A stretch of 64,000 nt of DNA from Caballeronia turbans (GTDB lineage: Bacteria; Pseudomonadota; Gammaproteobacteria; Burkholderiales; Burkholderiaceae): NCBI GenBank assembly GCA_001544655.2, contig FCOD02000026.1:1-64000 (forward strand). The letters run 5' to 3'. Both the position numbers and the translations under genes were made by a program. The number at the start of each line of letters is the position of its first letter. The first letter of the stretch is position 1. Positions 29,968-36,595 of this stretch are shown one piece after another. The notes under the pieces are model-generated. The model had not been told where the DNA came from. It did no database searches and saw only the letters and a list, made by a program, of their open reading frames with translations.

Positions 29968-30008
29968 TCCGGATTGCCGCTTTTCAGGCGGCAGTTTCGT
30001 TACGTTTT

Positions 30009-30746
30009 TCACCGCGCCACCGCAATCAATTCGCGGCTCGTTTCGTCCACCGGCGCGCGATTCCAGTCGCCATACCAGTCGATGCGCGCAAAACCCGCAT
30101 CGCGCAAAAGGCGCGCGAGTTCGTCGAGCGTGCGAAAGCGCAGTTCGCTCGCGGCGCTCAGCGTGTCTTCGGGCGTCGACGCGTAGCGGCAGTATGTCGT
30201 GAACGCGGCGCGGCCTGTCGTCGACGGATCGGGTTGCGCATGCCGCTCCTGCCACACTTCCACGGTCGTTCCGTCCGGCGCTTCGACGCACCGCGATGAG
30301 CGCTCGCGCGTCCAGTCTTCCCACGCGCGCGCCGCCGGATTGCGGCTTTCGAACGCGATCGCGCCGCCTGGCCGGATTGCGCGGCGCGCGGCCCTGAGCG
30401 TGGCGAGCAACGCGGCATCGTCGAGAAACACTTGTGCGACGTGGCCCGTCATCACGAGCAGATCCGCCGCGCCGACGAACGGCAGCGCCGTCGCATCGCC
30501 TTCGATCCACGTCACCTCGTCGCCTTGCGGACGCGCTCGCGCGACACGCAGCATGTGCGCCGACGGATCGATGCCCGTCACGCGATGCCCGCGCTTCGCC
30601 AGTTCGCAGGCGAGCAAGCCCGTGCCGCAGCCGAGATCGACGATATGTCCAGCCGGCTGCGCCAGGGCGAGATAGAACGCCGTGTCGGGCGCGCATGGAT
30701 TGAGGGCGTCGTAGAGCGCGACGAAGCGCGGATCGTCGTAGCGCAT
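30009..30746 (-). CDS. Class I SAM-dependent methyltransferase
   Basis: A 245-residue Rossmann-fold methyltransferase with motif I IVDLGCGTGLLACELA, an acidic residue at the end of strand 2 (VTGIDPSAHML), and GDATALPF as motif II. The substrate is not predictable. The ATG shares its A with the TGA stop of the upstream DUF4239 gene (TGATG), so the two are translationally coupled. Confidence 0.88.
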   Translation of the reverse strand: MRYDDPRFVALYDALNPCAPDTAFYLALAQPAGHIVDLGCGTGLLACELAKRGHRVTGIDPSAHMLRVARARPQGDEVTWIEGDATALPFVGAADLLVMTGHVAQVFLDDAALLATLRAARRAIRPGGAIAFESRNPAARAWEDWTRERSSRCVEAPDGTTVEVWQERHAQPDPSTTGRAAFTTYCRYASTPEDTLSAASELRFRTLDELARLLRDAGFARIDWYGDWNRAPVDETSRELIAVAR

Positions 30747-31543
30747 CAGCGGCTCTGGTACCCGATCGCGTCGCGCATCGGCTGGCTGCCGATCATGATC
30801 GGGCCGGTGAATGGCGTATCGAGATCGAGGATCACGAGCACCGCCGATGCGATCGACAGCGCGCCGAGCATGATCGTCACGAGCGAGAGCGCGTTGCGCG
30901 GCGCGATCAGCCCGAAGCACAGGAAGATGATGAGCAGCCAGCCGACGAGTATCCGGTCGAACGGATAGGAAATCGATCCTTGCGCTTCCTCCACCAGCTT
31001 CCAGCGCAGCGCGATGAGTTGCTCGAAGCGCGCGGCGGCTTCGGCGGCAAGCTCGCGATGATACTCATCGTGCGGATGGAGCATGCGCACCTCGCGCTGG
31101 GCATTCCCCAATATCGCGCCGAATGTTTTGCTCGCGAGGCTGTCGGTCTTGGTCGACGGCTCGACGTTCGGATAATCGCCGGGCGGTCGCGGCTCGTTCG
31201 GCCACGTGCTCGCGACCGCCGCCGCCGTGTACGAGCGCAGGAGCTCGCGCGCGTGATCGAGATCGGCGCCGTAATCGCGCATGGCGCGATCGAGTTCGAT
31301 GATCGAGGTCGCGTAGCTGCGCATGTCGCTGTTCGTGCTGTCGAAGACCGTTTTCGCCGATGCGGTCAGAAGGCCGAGCACGAGCGCCGCGAACGTGACC
31401 AGCATGCCGACGAGCAACTGGACGAGTTGCACCGTCTCCTGCGCCTTGTGTTCTTCGGGCAGAAGCGGCCGCACGATCGCGCCGAGGCCCGTGCTGGCCA
31501 ATAAGAGAATGAAGACGAGCACCGCGGATTGGATTTCCGTCAT
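30746..31543 (-). CDS. DUF4239 bestrophin-like membrane protein
   Basis: A 265-residue protein with two N-terminal membrane helices (SAVLVFILLLASTGLGAIV and LLVGMLVTFAALVLGLLTA), a central soluble helical region and two C-terminal helices (ILVGWLLIIFLCFGLIA and VTIMLGALSIASAVLVI). This is the DUF4239 topology, sometimes compared with bestrophin channels. Function unproven. It is the last chromosomal gene before the integrated element and is coupled to the methyltransferase gene. Confidence 0.82.
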   Translation of the reverse strand: MTEIQSAVLVFILLLASTGLGAIVRPLLPEEHKAQETVQLVQLLVGMLVTFAALVLGLLTASAKTVFDSTNSDMRSYATSIIELDRAMRDYGADLDHARELLRSYTAAAVASTWPNEPRPPGDYPNVEPSTKTDSLASKTFGAILGNAQREVRMLHPHDEYHRELAAEAAARFEQLIALRWKLVEEAQGSISYPFDRILVGWLLIIFLCFGLIAPRNALSLVTIMLGALSIASAVLVILDLDTPFTGPIMIGSQPMRDAIGYQSR

Positions 31544-31707
31544 GAGCGCGCGAGCCGTGATGGCGTGACCGGAGTGGTCGCATTATCGGCGGGAAAGCGC
31601 TCGCGGTCCAATGCGCACCGGATCAGGAAGAGCGCGGCAGCGAGGCGGCGACGAAATCAGGCGAGCGAACGAGCGAGAAGAAGACCGCGAGGGCGGCGTG
31701 TGGGATC

Positions 31708-31724
31708 GTGGTCCCCCCGGCAGG
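31708..31724. repeat. Left attachment-site repeat (attL core)
   Basis: GTGGTCCCCCCGGCAGG is identical to the sequence at 44,715-44,731, where it is the 3' end of tRNA-Arg(CCT). Similarity stops on both sides, as expected for a tRNA-targeted integration core. Confidence 0.85.
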
Positions 31725-31840
31725 CTTCGATTGCCGAAATTCCGGGGAGTTTGTCCAAGCGACGCATGGCGCTGAAACCTAATCGTATCAAGCCTCCGCG
31801 CCCTAGAGCAAGTCACGCATCAAGGCTCCCGTCCCTATGC

Positions 31841-31874
31841 CTGTAGTACCTGCGGTAATTTGTTTGTAGTACCC
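31841..31874. promoter_or_regulatory. Candidate integrase arm-type sites, left end
   Basis: CTGTAGTACC (31,841) and TTGTAGTACCC (31,864) match motifs at the other end of the element just upstream of the integrase (44,635 and 44,647). Short repeats shared by both termini but absent from the core are the usual form of integrase arm-binding sites. Confidence 0.5.
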
Positions 31875-31953
31875 GAATTGCAGGGGCCGCCCTAGCTTCT
31901 GGGCCGTGCCTGCGCCCATTCGATGTGACAGGTAAGACTGTGCGGCCTCTGCA

Positions 31954-32421
31954 CTACCGCACCAAGAAAGTGCCATCAGGATCAGCGGCGAACCCCGCGC
32001 CTTCCAGGTGAATTAGTTGGACCTCGAGCAAGTACAGCGTTACGCCGCCGCCGAAGCCCCTATACGCTTCAGCCTTCCCGCTCACGCGCAAGATTGATCC
32101 GCTGCCTATATCCAGATCCTGAAGCACGTCCGTACCGATCAGGTTGGACCGCGCGTCATACACGTTTGGCCGTGTGTGGCTCCTGAACTTGAGGGTCACT
32201 GTTCCGTCCGCATTTTGAACGCTGGGCGTATGCAGGGTCTCGCCGTTTTGTAGTCCTAGCACGCTAGTCCCTTCCTTCCGGCATGCTTCGAATATCGGCG
32301 CAGCTTCAGCAGCGTTCAGCGTGAGGTCCACCCTGTAAGTACCCTTGGGATCGAACCTGGTATCGGGGGTCGCCAGGCAGACCACGCCTGCTATGCCTTT
32401 CGGCGTCTTGAACTGGATCAT
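31954..32421 (-). CDS. T7 gp2.5-like ssDNA-binding protein
   Basis: A 155-residue protein resembling phage single-stranded DNA-binding proteins of the T7 gp2.5/DUF2815 type. The diagnostic opening is GIAGVVCLATPDTRFDPKG followed by YRVDLTLNAAEAAP, then an OB-like body (VTLKFRSHTRPNVYD, GSGSILRVSGKAEAY). Unlike gp2.5, the C-terminus is not strongly acidic (DPDGTFLVR), which may change protein contacts. It is the leftmost gene of the element and points outward. No polymerase or helicase partner is encoded, so it would protect replication or recombination intermediates made by other machinery. The ribosome site is weak. Confidence 0.72.
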   Translation of the reverse strand: MIQFKTPKGIAGVVCLATPDTRFDPKGTYRVDLTLNAAEAAPIFEACRKEGTSVLGLQNGETLHTPSVQNADGTVTLKFRSHTRPNVYDARSNLIGTDVLQDLDIGSGSILRVSGKAEAYRGFGGGVTLYLLEVQLIHLEGAGFAADPDGTFLVR

Positions 32422-32794
32422 CGGTATCTCAGGACCTCACAGATAGTCGCGGAGAAAGGGAGCGCCTTCTGACCAAAATGGTACAGCGGGGCGCGGCCCT
32501 ACCGGGGGTCATCTCTTCGGAAAATGGCACCCCCTGTTTCTGCGAGATCCCGGGGGTGGAGGGGGTCTTTCCTTTCGAACTTTCCGAATTTCTGGCGGGC
32601 GACTCCCCTGCACAATCTGCAACAACAATAACAACGCGAGAGCCTTTACCGGCTTTTTTGAAGCACTCGAAAATGTGGTATAGGGGGTACCTTGAAAAAC
32701 CGGAACCGAGATAAATTCCGACGAAACACGCGCGGGCCACAACGCGCCGCCACGACAAAACCTCAGATACAAAACGAGAACGAAGGGGAAAGCA
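32422..32794. other. 373-base divergent control region of the element
   Basis: Lies between the outward ssDNA-binding gene and the first rightward gene. It holds ACCCCC ... CGGGGGT inverted repeats around 32,530-32,556 and, at 32,658-32,684, TTGAAG with GGTATAGG 15 bases later, a weak promoter-like pair reading right. An open frame on the minus strand crosses it but lacks a ribosome site and runs into the neighbouring gene. Confidence 0.4.
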
Positions 32795-33208
32795 ATGGGA
32801 GCAGCACGCGGGGGCAGTTTCGAACGGCGTGAGCCGACCTTGGGCCATACGGACCTCGCCACCTTCGCACGGCGCAGCGACGAGAGCACTATCCAGTCTG
32901 ATGCCGTCTATCAGTGGCGACAGGACTTCGAGGAGCGGCGGCAGCTTGAGACCCGCGCAGCGTATGTCAAGCTCGGGCTTTGGCTCCTTGCGTGGTTCGG
33001 CATGGTGTACCTCTGCCAGCAAGGGGCGCAGGCGCTCCAGCCGCGCAACCCGGACAGTTTCATGTACTTCTTCGCGGCGATAGGAACCGCTGCGATGCTG
33101 CTCATCACCTTATGGCGAACGGTATGGCGGCTGATGTGGTGGTTCATCGGACTGTTGATGGTGCTTGCAGCCATCAAGGGCGCGTTCCTGATCGTGTTCA
33201 CCCGTTGA
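32795..33208 (+). CDS. Element-encoded three-helix membrane protein
   Basis: A 137-residue protein of unknown family. The first 55 residues are charged and soluble; then three hydrophobic segments follow: LGLWLLAWFGMVYLCQQG, FMYFFAAIGTAAMLLITLW and LMWWFIGLLMVLAAIKGAFL. A good ribosome site (AAGGGGA) precedes the ATG. First gene of the rightward block of the element. Small polytopic proteins in this position in phages are often superinfection-exclusion or membrane-conversion factors, but nothing here proves that. Confidence 0.65.
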   Translation: MGAARGGSFERREPTLGHTDLATFARRSDESTIQSDAVYQWRQDFEERRQLETRAAYVKLGLWLLAWFGMVYLCQQGAQALQPRNPDSFMYFFAAIGTAAMLLITLWRTVWRLMWWFIGLLMVLAAIKGAFLIVFTR

Positions 33209-33232
33209 GTTGCCCACGGACAGCCCACAATA

Positions 33233-33703
33233 ATGGCCGAAGAACCCCAATACTTGGAAACCTTGCGCAGCGAGCTTTGCCATGCACTTGGCGAGGCCGT
33301 GTGGGCATTTTCTATGATCGAACGTCTCACCTATCAGTACATGAAGGCGTTGTCTTCCGAACCATTGCACGAACTGATGGCGGGCCAAGCCTTCAGTGCG
33401 CGTCTCAGGCTTATCACCCGATTAGTCGACCGGCTCCAAGGACAGGAAGCGGAGAAGGCATACGCCCTCAAGTATCTGAAACGTGCCGAGAAGTTGGCAA
33501 AGACGAGGAACACAGTAGCTCACAATCCTTGGCAGATTTGGGTCGATCTCGACGCTGAGCAATTCAGAAGCGCCATCCGCAGATTCGACGACGACGAGTC
33601 AGGCCTCAGCATAGCCGAAGTGCGCAGCTTTGCGGCGGACGCGCAGGAGGCTGCGTCTGGACTTGAGGTTGCCCTCGGAAATCTCCGATTCCCTGGCCCG
33701 TAG
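33233..33703 (+). CDS. HEPN-like protein
   Basis: A 156-residue all-helical protein. Helices at residues 10-40 (LRSELCHALGEAVWAFSMIE) and 55-90 lead to KLAKTRNTVAHNPW, where R92-x4-H97 is the HEPN RNase signature. Many HEPN proteins are metal-independent RNases in toxin-antitoxin, abortive-infection and defence systems; no nucleotidyltransferase antitoxin is adjacent. It follows the membrane gene by 24 bases on the same strand and could be co-transcribed. The HEPN assignment rests on the helical pattern and the R/H motif; the exact subfamily is not identified. Confidence 0.6.
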   Translation: MAEEPQYLETLRSELCHALGEAVWAFSMIERLTYQYMKALSSEPLHELMAGQAFSARLRLITRLVDRLQGQEAEKAYALKYLKRAEKLAKTRNTVAHNPWQIWVDLDAEQFRSAIRRFDDDESGLSIAEVRSFAADAQEAASGLEVALGNLRFPGP

Positions 33704-33838
33704 GCTGCCGTCCCTGTCTTGGCGATAGCGGCACGACCGGGTGTGAGGAACGGAGAACACACCGCGAACGGCTCAAGTTTTGCAATGCCCTGCCGTTTAC
33801 GAGTCCGTAGCCCCTCAAGCCATCAACCATCGCACAAC

Positions 33839-34111
33839 ATGAAGAAAAATCTCATCATCCTCGCAGCATCCGCACTCGCCGCTTGTGGGGGGCCTCAAGT
33901 GACGTCAATTCAAGGGCCATCAGGCGGCACCGAGTATTTAGTAGATTGCGGTCACCACGGGTTCGATGGAGGCGACTGGGCGCAGTGCTACTCGGAGGCG
34001 GCGAAGGTCTGTCCGACGGGGTATGCGATCCGTGACAAGAACATGGAGGCCGGACCGGTCTTCGCCAATTCAGGTGCGAAACGCACCCTGCTGGTGGCGT
34101 GCAAAGGTTGA
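33839..34111 (+). CDS. Small lipoprotein
   Basis: A 90-residue protein with a lipoprotein signal (KKNLIILAASALAAC, lipobox LAAC, so the mature protein begins at Cys16). The mature part has three further cysteines in the pattern DCGHHGFDGGDWAQCYSEAA then CPTGYAIRD, which recurs in small bacterial lipoproteins of unknown function. It is the first of three tightly linked genes for envelope proteins. Longer in-frame starts would bury the signal peptide. Confidence 0.7.
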   Translation: MKKNLIILAASALAACGGPQVTSIQGPSGGTEYLVDCGHHGFDGGDWAQCYSEAAKVCPTGYAIRDKNMEAGPVFANSGAKRTLLVACKG

Positions 34112-34125
34112 ATGCAGCAACCGAA

Positions 34126-34284
34126 ATGAAAAATTGGTACAAGAGCATTACGCGCGGCCAGAAGATCTTCCTCTACGTGCTGTCGTCAGTGTTGGTACTG
34201 GTCTACGCCGTAGGACTCGTCCCGCTGCTTTTGCTGATCTACCTTGAACTCGGCAACTCGAGCAACTCCAAAGTGACTGAATAG
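34126..34284 (+). CDS. 52-residue single-span membrane protein
   Basis: MKNWYKSITRGQKIFLYVL begins a short basic head, followed by one long hydrophobic helix (about residues 14-42) and a polar tail. It starts 14 bases after the lipoprotein stop and ends one base before the next ATG, which supports it as a real gene despite the missing ribosome site. Function unknown. Confidence 0.55.
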   Translation: MKNWYKSITRGQKIFLYVLSSVLVLVYAVGLVPLLLLIYLELGNSSNSKVTE

Positions 34285-34285
34285 C

Positions 34286-34672
34286 ATGAAGCGCAGCATT
34301 CTCTGGCTGCTGGTGATGTCGACATCCAGCGTGTCCTTTGCGCAGACTACCCCTCTGCTACTCTTCGGCGGTCGTGACCATAATGTCTTCCTTGGATGCT
34401 TGAACTGCTCCCAGTACGACAGCAACTCCGTACAGAATGAGTACGGCTCGCACGGTTCCCCATACTCTTCCGAAAGCATTTTTAACCACTACAGCGACTA
34501 TGGGTCGGCCTATTCGAGCGACAGTCCCTGTAACCACTACGCTGACAACCCACCGGTCATCGTTGACCAGAGCGGCGCGTTCTATGGACGGCTCACGTTG
34601 AATCAATATCATCCGCAAGCTAATAAAAACGAGCAACTCGCGGCATGGCTGGAGCGCGAAGTGTGCGATTAA
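34286..34672 (+). CDS. Secreted repeat protein
   Basis: A 128-residue protein with a signal peptide (KRSILWLLVMSTSSVSFA). The mature part starts with a FLGCLNCSQYDSNSVQNEYG motif and then repeats a short unit: S-x-x-N-x-Y-x-x-Y/H-G-S-x-Y-S (residues about 48-80), ending with PPVIVDQSGAFYG. This belongs to a family of small periplasmic or secreted proteins found across bacteria, function unknown. It is the last gene of the envelope cassette; such genes in prophages are often lysogenic-conversion cargo. Confidence 0.7.
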   Translation: MKRSILWLLVMSTSSVSFAQTTPLLLFGGRDHNVFLGCLNCSQYDSNSVQNEYGSHGSPYSSESIFNHYSDYGSAYSSDSPCNHYADNPPVIVDQSGAFYGRLTLNQYHPQANKNEQLAAWLEREVCD

Positions 34673-34723
34673 AAGGAGCCGTTTCCTTTCCGCTGCTCCC
34701 ATGAAGCGACGTCGCCGACAGCT

Positions 34724-34835
34724 TGTCAAAAGTAGTAAGTCCTGACAGCCCCTGTGGACACCATGCAACACCCCTGTCAAATGTCCTGTTGACGAATTAC
34801 GACGATACTGTCATTATTCGATCCAACATATGACA
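34724..34835. promoter_or_regulatory. res-like resolution site upstream of the resolvase
   Basis: TGTCA/TGACA half-sites occur as inverted pairs. One pair spans 34,724-34,748 (25 bases) and one spans 34,809-34,835 (27 bases, half-sites TGTCATTAT and TGTCATATG). A middle, less regular set lies around 34,754-34,794 (TGTGGACA, TGTCAA ... TTGAC). The half-sites match the TGTC-starting consensus of Tn3/gamma-delta res subsites, and the three-part layout over about 112 bases matches a classical res. Confidence 0.6.
34790..34817 (+). promoter_or_regulatory. Promoter-like sequence for the resolvase gene
   Basis: TTGACG and CATTAT, about 16-17 bases apart and 38 bases upstream of the ATG. The -10 lies inside the last res-like subsite, so the resolvase could repress itself. 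Confidence 0.45.
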
Positions 34836-34854
34836 AGGCCTGACGGGGGCAACC

Positions 34855-35442
34855 ATGGCACGTATCGCTTACTACAGGGTCTCGACAAGAGACCAATCGA
34901 TCGAATCCCAACGAGCCGCAATGGGCGGTGGATTTGACAAGGAATTCTCCGACCAGGGCATTAGTGGGACCGTTCTGGCCATGGACCGCCCTGGCTTCAA
35001 GTCTTGCGCCGACTACCTCCGCGAAGGCGACACCCTCCAGGTTTATGCGGTTGACCGCCTAGGCCGCGACTCCATCGACGTCCAGACCACTGTGCGCGAC
35101 CTCCGCGCTAAGGGCGTGATCGTTGACGTCCACGGCCTTGGTCCGATCGTCGGAGACGCTGGCGAGCTAATCCTGGCCCTTCTCGCCCAAGTCGCGCAGA
35201 TGGAGCGGAACCGGATCGCTTCCCGCACCGATGCCGGTCGCGAGCTTGCCAAGCAATCCCTTGCAGCCACTGGGAAGACCCACCGAGGCAAGGCGAGTCT
35301 TGGTCGACCGGTTCAGCATGATGCTGCCGCAATCGCCGCGTGGTCCTGGGAGAACGGCAGCATAACCAAGGCTGCGGAACATTTCGGCGTGAGCGAAGCG
35401 ACCGTTAGCAGAGCACGCAGGGCTTTCCCCAAGGCCGCGTAA
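34855..35442 (+). CDS. Serine recombinase, resolvase/invertase type
   Basis: A 195-residue small serine recombinase. The nucleophile is Ser10 in AYYRVSTRDQS; the conserved DRLGRDS and the long helix LALLAQVAQMERNRIASRTDAG (catalytic Arg residues and dimer helix) are intact. The C-terminus from about residue 150 is a helix-turn-helix (NGSITKAAEHFGVSEATVSRA). Length and layout are those of Tn3-type resolvases, and a res-like site lies directly upstream. In a 13-kb element this enzyme would resolve multimers or cointegrates rather than integrate, since a tyrosine integrase is also present. Confidence 0.9.
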   Translation: MARIAYYRVSTRDQSIESQRAAMGGGFDKEFSDQGISGTVLAMDRPGFKSCADYLREGDTLQVYAVDRLGRDSIDVQTTVRDLRAKGVIVDVHGLGPIVGDAGELILALLAQVAQMERNRIASRTDAGRELAKQSLAATGKTHRGKASLGRPVQHDAAAIAAWSWENGSITKAAEHFGVSEATVSRARRAFPKAA

Positions 35443-35571
35443 GGCCAGCAAGGGACCGCTAAGGCCTGGCGGATCCTAAACAAACACTTCAGAAAAACGG
35501 CAGACAGCCGATAGCCAACCCAACACGCGCCGCCACGCCTCCGAGCGGTCGCCATACGAGGAAGCAGGGAA

Positions 35572-35727
35572 ATGCAAAACCAAGTACCGAAGGAGACCAG
35601 CAACAACGCGGTTGTGTACGTGATCGACCAGGGCAGCGGATGGGAGCAGAATGAAGACGTGGTCTGGGTCATCGACGCGGGCAACGAGGCCGAATGGGAG
35701 AACCAGGTGCCGTACATCCTAAGCTGA
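35572..35727 (+). CDS. 51-residue acidic protein, element
   Basis: An ATG with AGGGAA upstream opens a 51-codon frame. The peptide contains two similar stretches, VVYVIDQGSGWEQN and VVWVIDAGNEAEWEN, which argues for selection on the protein. No family recognised. It stands between the resolvase and the long repeat-bearing gap. Confidence 0.5.
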   Translation: MQNQVPKETSNNAVVYVIDQGSGWEQNEDVVWVIDAGNEAEWENQVPYILS

Positions 35728-36304
35728 CAGGCACCGAAGCACCCAGCCCTGCGCCGTCAACCATTAGGACTAGAAATAAATGGTTGCCGTGGTATCCGCG
35801 CGACACTTTTCGACGAGCGCAGGGAGAATCTTGACTTTCTTTGGGGTCGCTTGGGGCAAGGCCGCCGAATTAGTGCGCACGTAAGAAAGGGAGGCCGTGA
35901 ATTGGTCGACACTTAAAGAGAGACGGCCTCGCGATTTACCCACCCCTATAGAAGCAACACCCACGGATTCGGATTAGTCGACACCCCTAGAGAAAGCAGG
36001 GCAATCGGATTTAGGCCGTACTATAGAAAGCACACCGCCTCCCAGGGCATCGCATAAGTCGACACGTACGAAAGAAAGGCCGCTGTACAACACTACACCG
36101 CATAGCCCCACGCATCACCGCACCACCCTTCCGCAACACCGTTTTTGCCGTCCCCGGCCGCATCAGGCCACCAACCCCTTAGACGCACCTCGCCAGCCCG
36201 TTCTAGGCCCTCATAGAGACCTTGGCGGCAGCAGTCGCGCGCCCGCAACCAGCCCGCAACGCATCACCTTATTTTTGCTGAAACTGACACGTTAAGGAAT
36301 CCAA
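35728..36304. other. 577-base non-coding gap of the element
   Basis: No frame on either strand looks coding. The first 350 bases hold the promoter-like repeats described separately. The rest is C-rich and ends with an AAGGAAT ribosome site for the zinc-finger gene. A possible further repeat-like copy (GACACGT...AAGGAA) lies at about 36,286-36,299. Confidence 0.5.
35869..36078 (+). repeat. Six tandem T7-type promoter-like repeats
   Basis: Degenerate 23-base copies start at 35,869, 35,901, 35,934, 35,973, 36,009 and 36,054 (spacings 32-45). The best-preserved head is ATTAGTCGACAC (copy 4; copies 2 and 6 differ by one base or so) and the tail is purine-rich after TA (CTATAGAAAGC in copy 5, CCTATAGAAGC in copy 3, CCTAGAGAAAG in copy 4). 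The CGAC core, eight bases before a purine-rich start, reproduces the layout of T7 promoters (CGAC, then ACTATAGGG). All copies read right, toward the zinc-finger, HNH and virion-like genes. Iterons are the main alternative. Confidence 0.6.
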
Positions 36305-36595
36305 ATGAACACACCACAAACCACCAAGGAACAGCGATCCGCGTCACCCGCCTTCATCGTCCGCCCCTACGCTAAACGAGGGACCAAGACCGCCGCCCGT
36401 GAAGCGGCCCGCAAGGCCGGACAGAAGACGTTCCTATTCACCTGCAACGCCCACGGTCTCACCGTCTTTGGGACCGCAGGGGGCGGCCATTGCCGCGAAT
36501 GCACCGCAGCCCGGAAACGCGCCGCCTACGAGCGCCAGAAGCGAGCCGAGATGGAGGCCGCCTTGACCACGAACCAAGGAGGCGGTCTGAAATGA
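36305..36595 (+). CDS. Zinc-finger protein preceding the HNH gene
   Basis: A 96-residue basic protein. Residues 47-66 hold C47-x2-H50-x12-C63-x2-C66, a CCHC-type zinc ribbon, inside TAAREAARKAGQKTFLFTC and HGLTVFG. The same module, with near-identical flanks, forms the N-terminus of the HNH endonuclease encoded next, so the two are paralogous there. The last four bases overlap the HNH start (ATGA), giving translational coupling. Likely a nucleic-acid-binding partner; the function is not established. AAGGA lies upstream of the ATG. Confidence 0.65.
   Translation: MNTPQTTKEQRSASPAFIVRPYAKRGTKTAAREAARKAGQKTFLFTCNAHGLTVFGTAGGGHCRECTAARKRAAYERQKRAEMEAALTTNQGGGLK

Noticed and set aside
31700-31760. 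Remnant or second tRNA gene at the left end of the element
   Set aside because: Only 17 bases match the tRNA 3' end; no anticodon or D-arm follows, so it is an attachment-site copy.
32429-33022. 197-codon minus-strand frame at the left of the element
   Set aside because: Overlaps the well-supported membrane protein gene and lacks a ribosome site or protein-like pattern.
35869-36078. CRISPR array
   Set aside because: Copies differ at many positions, distances vary from 32 to 45 bases, the parts between copies are too short for spacers, and there are no cas genes.
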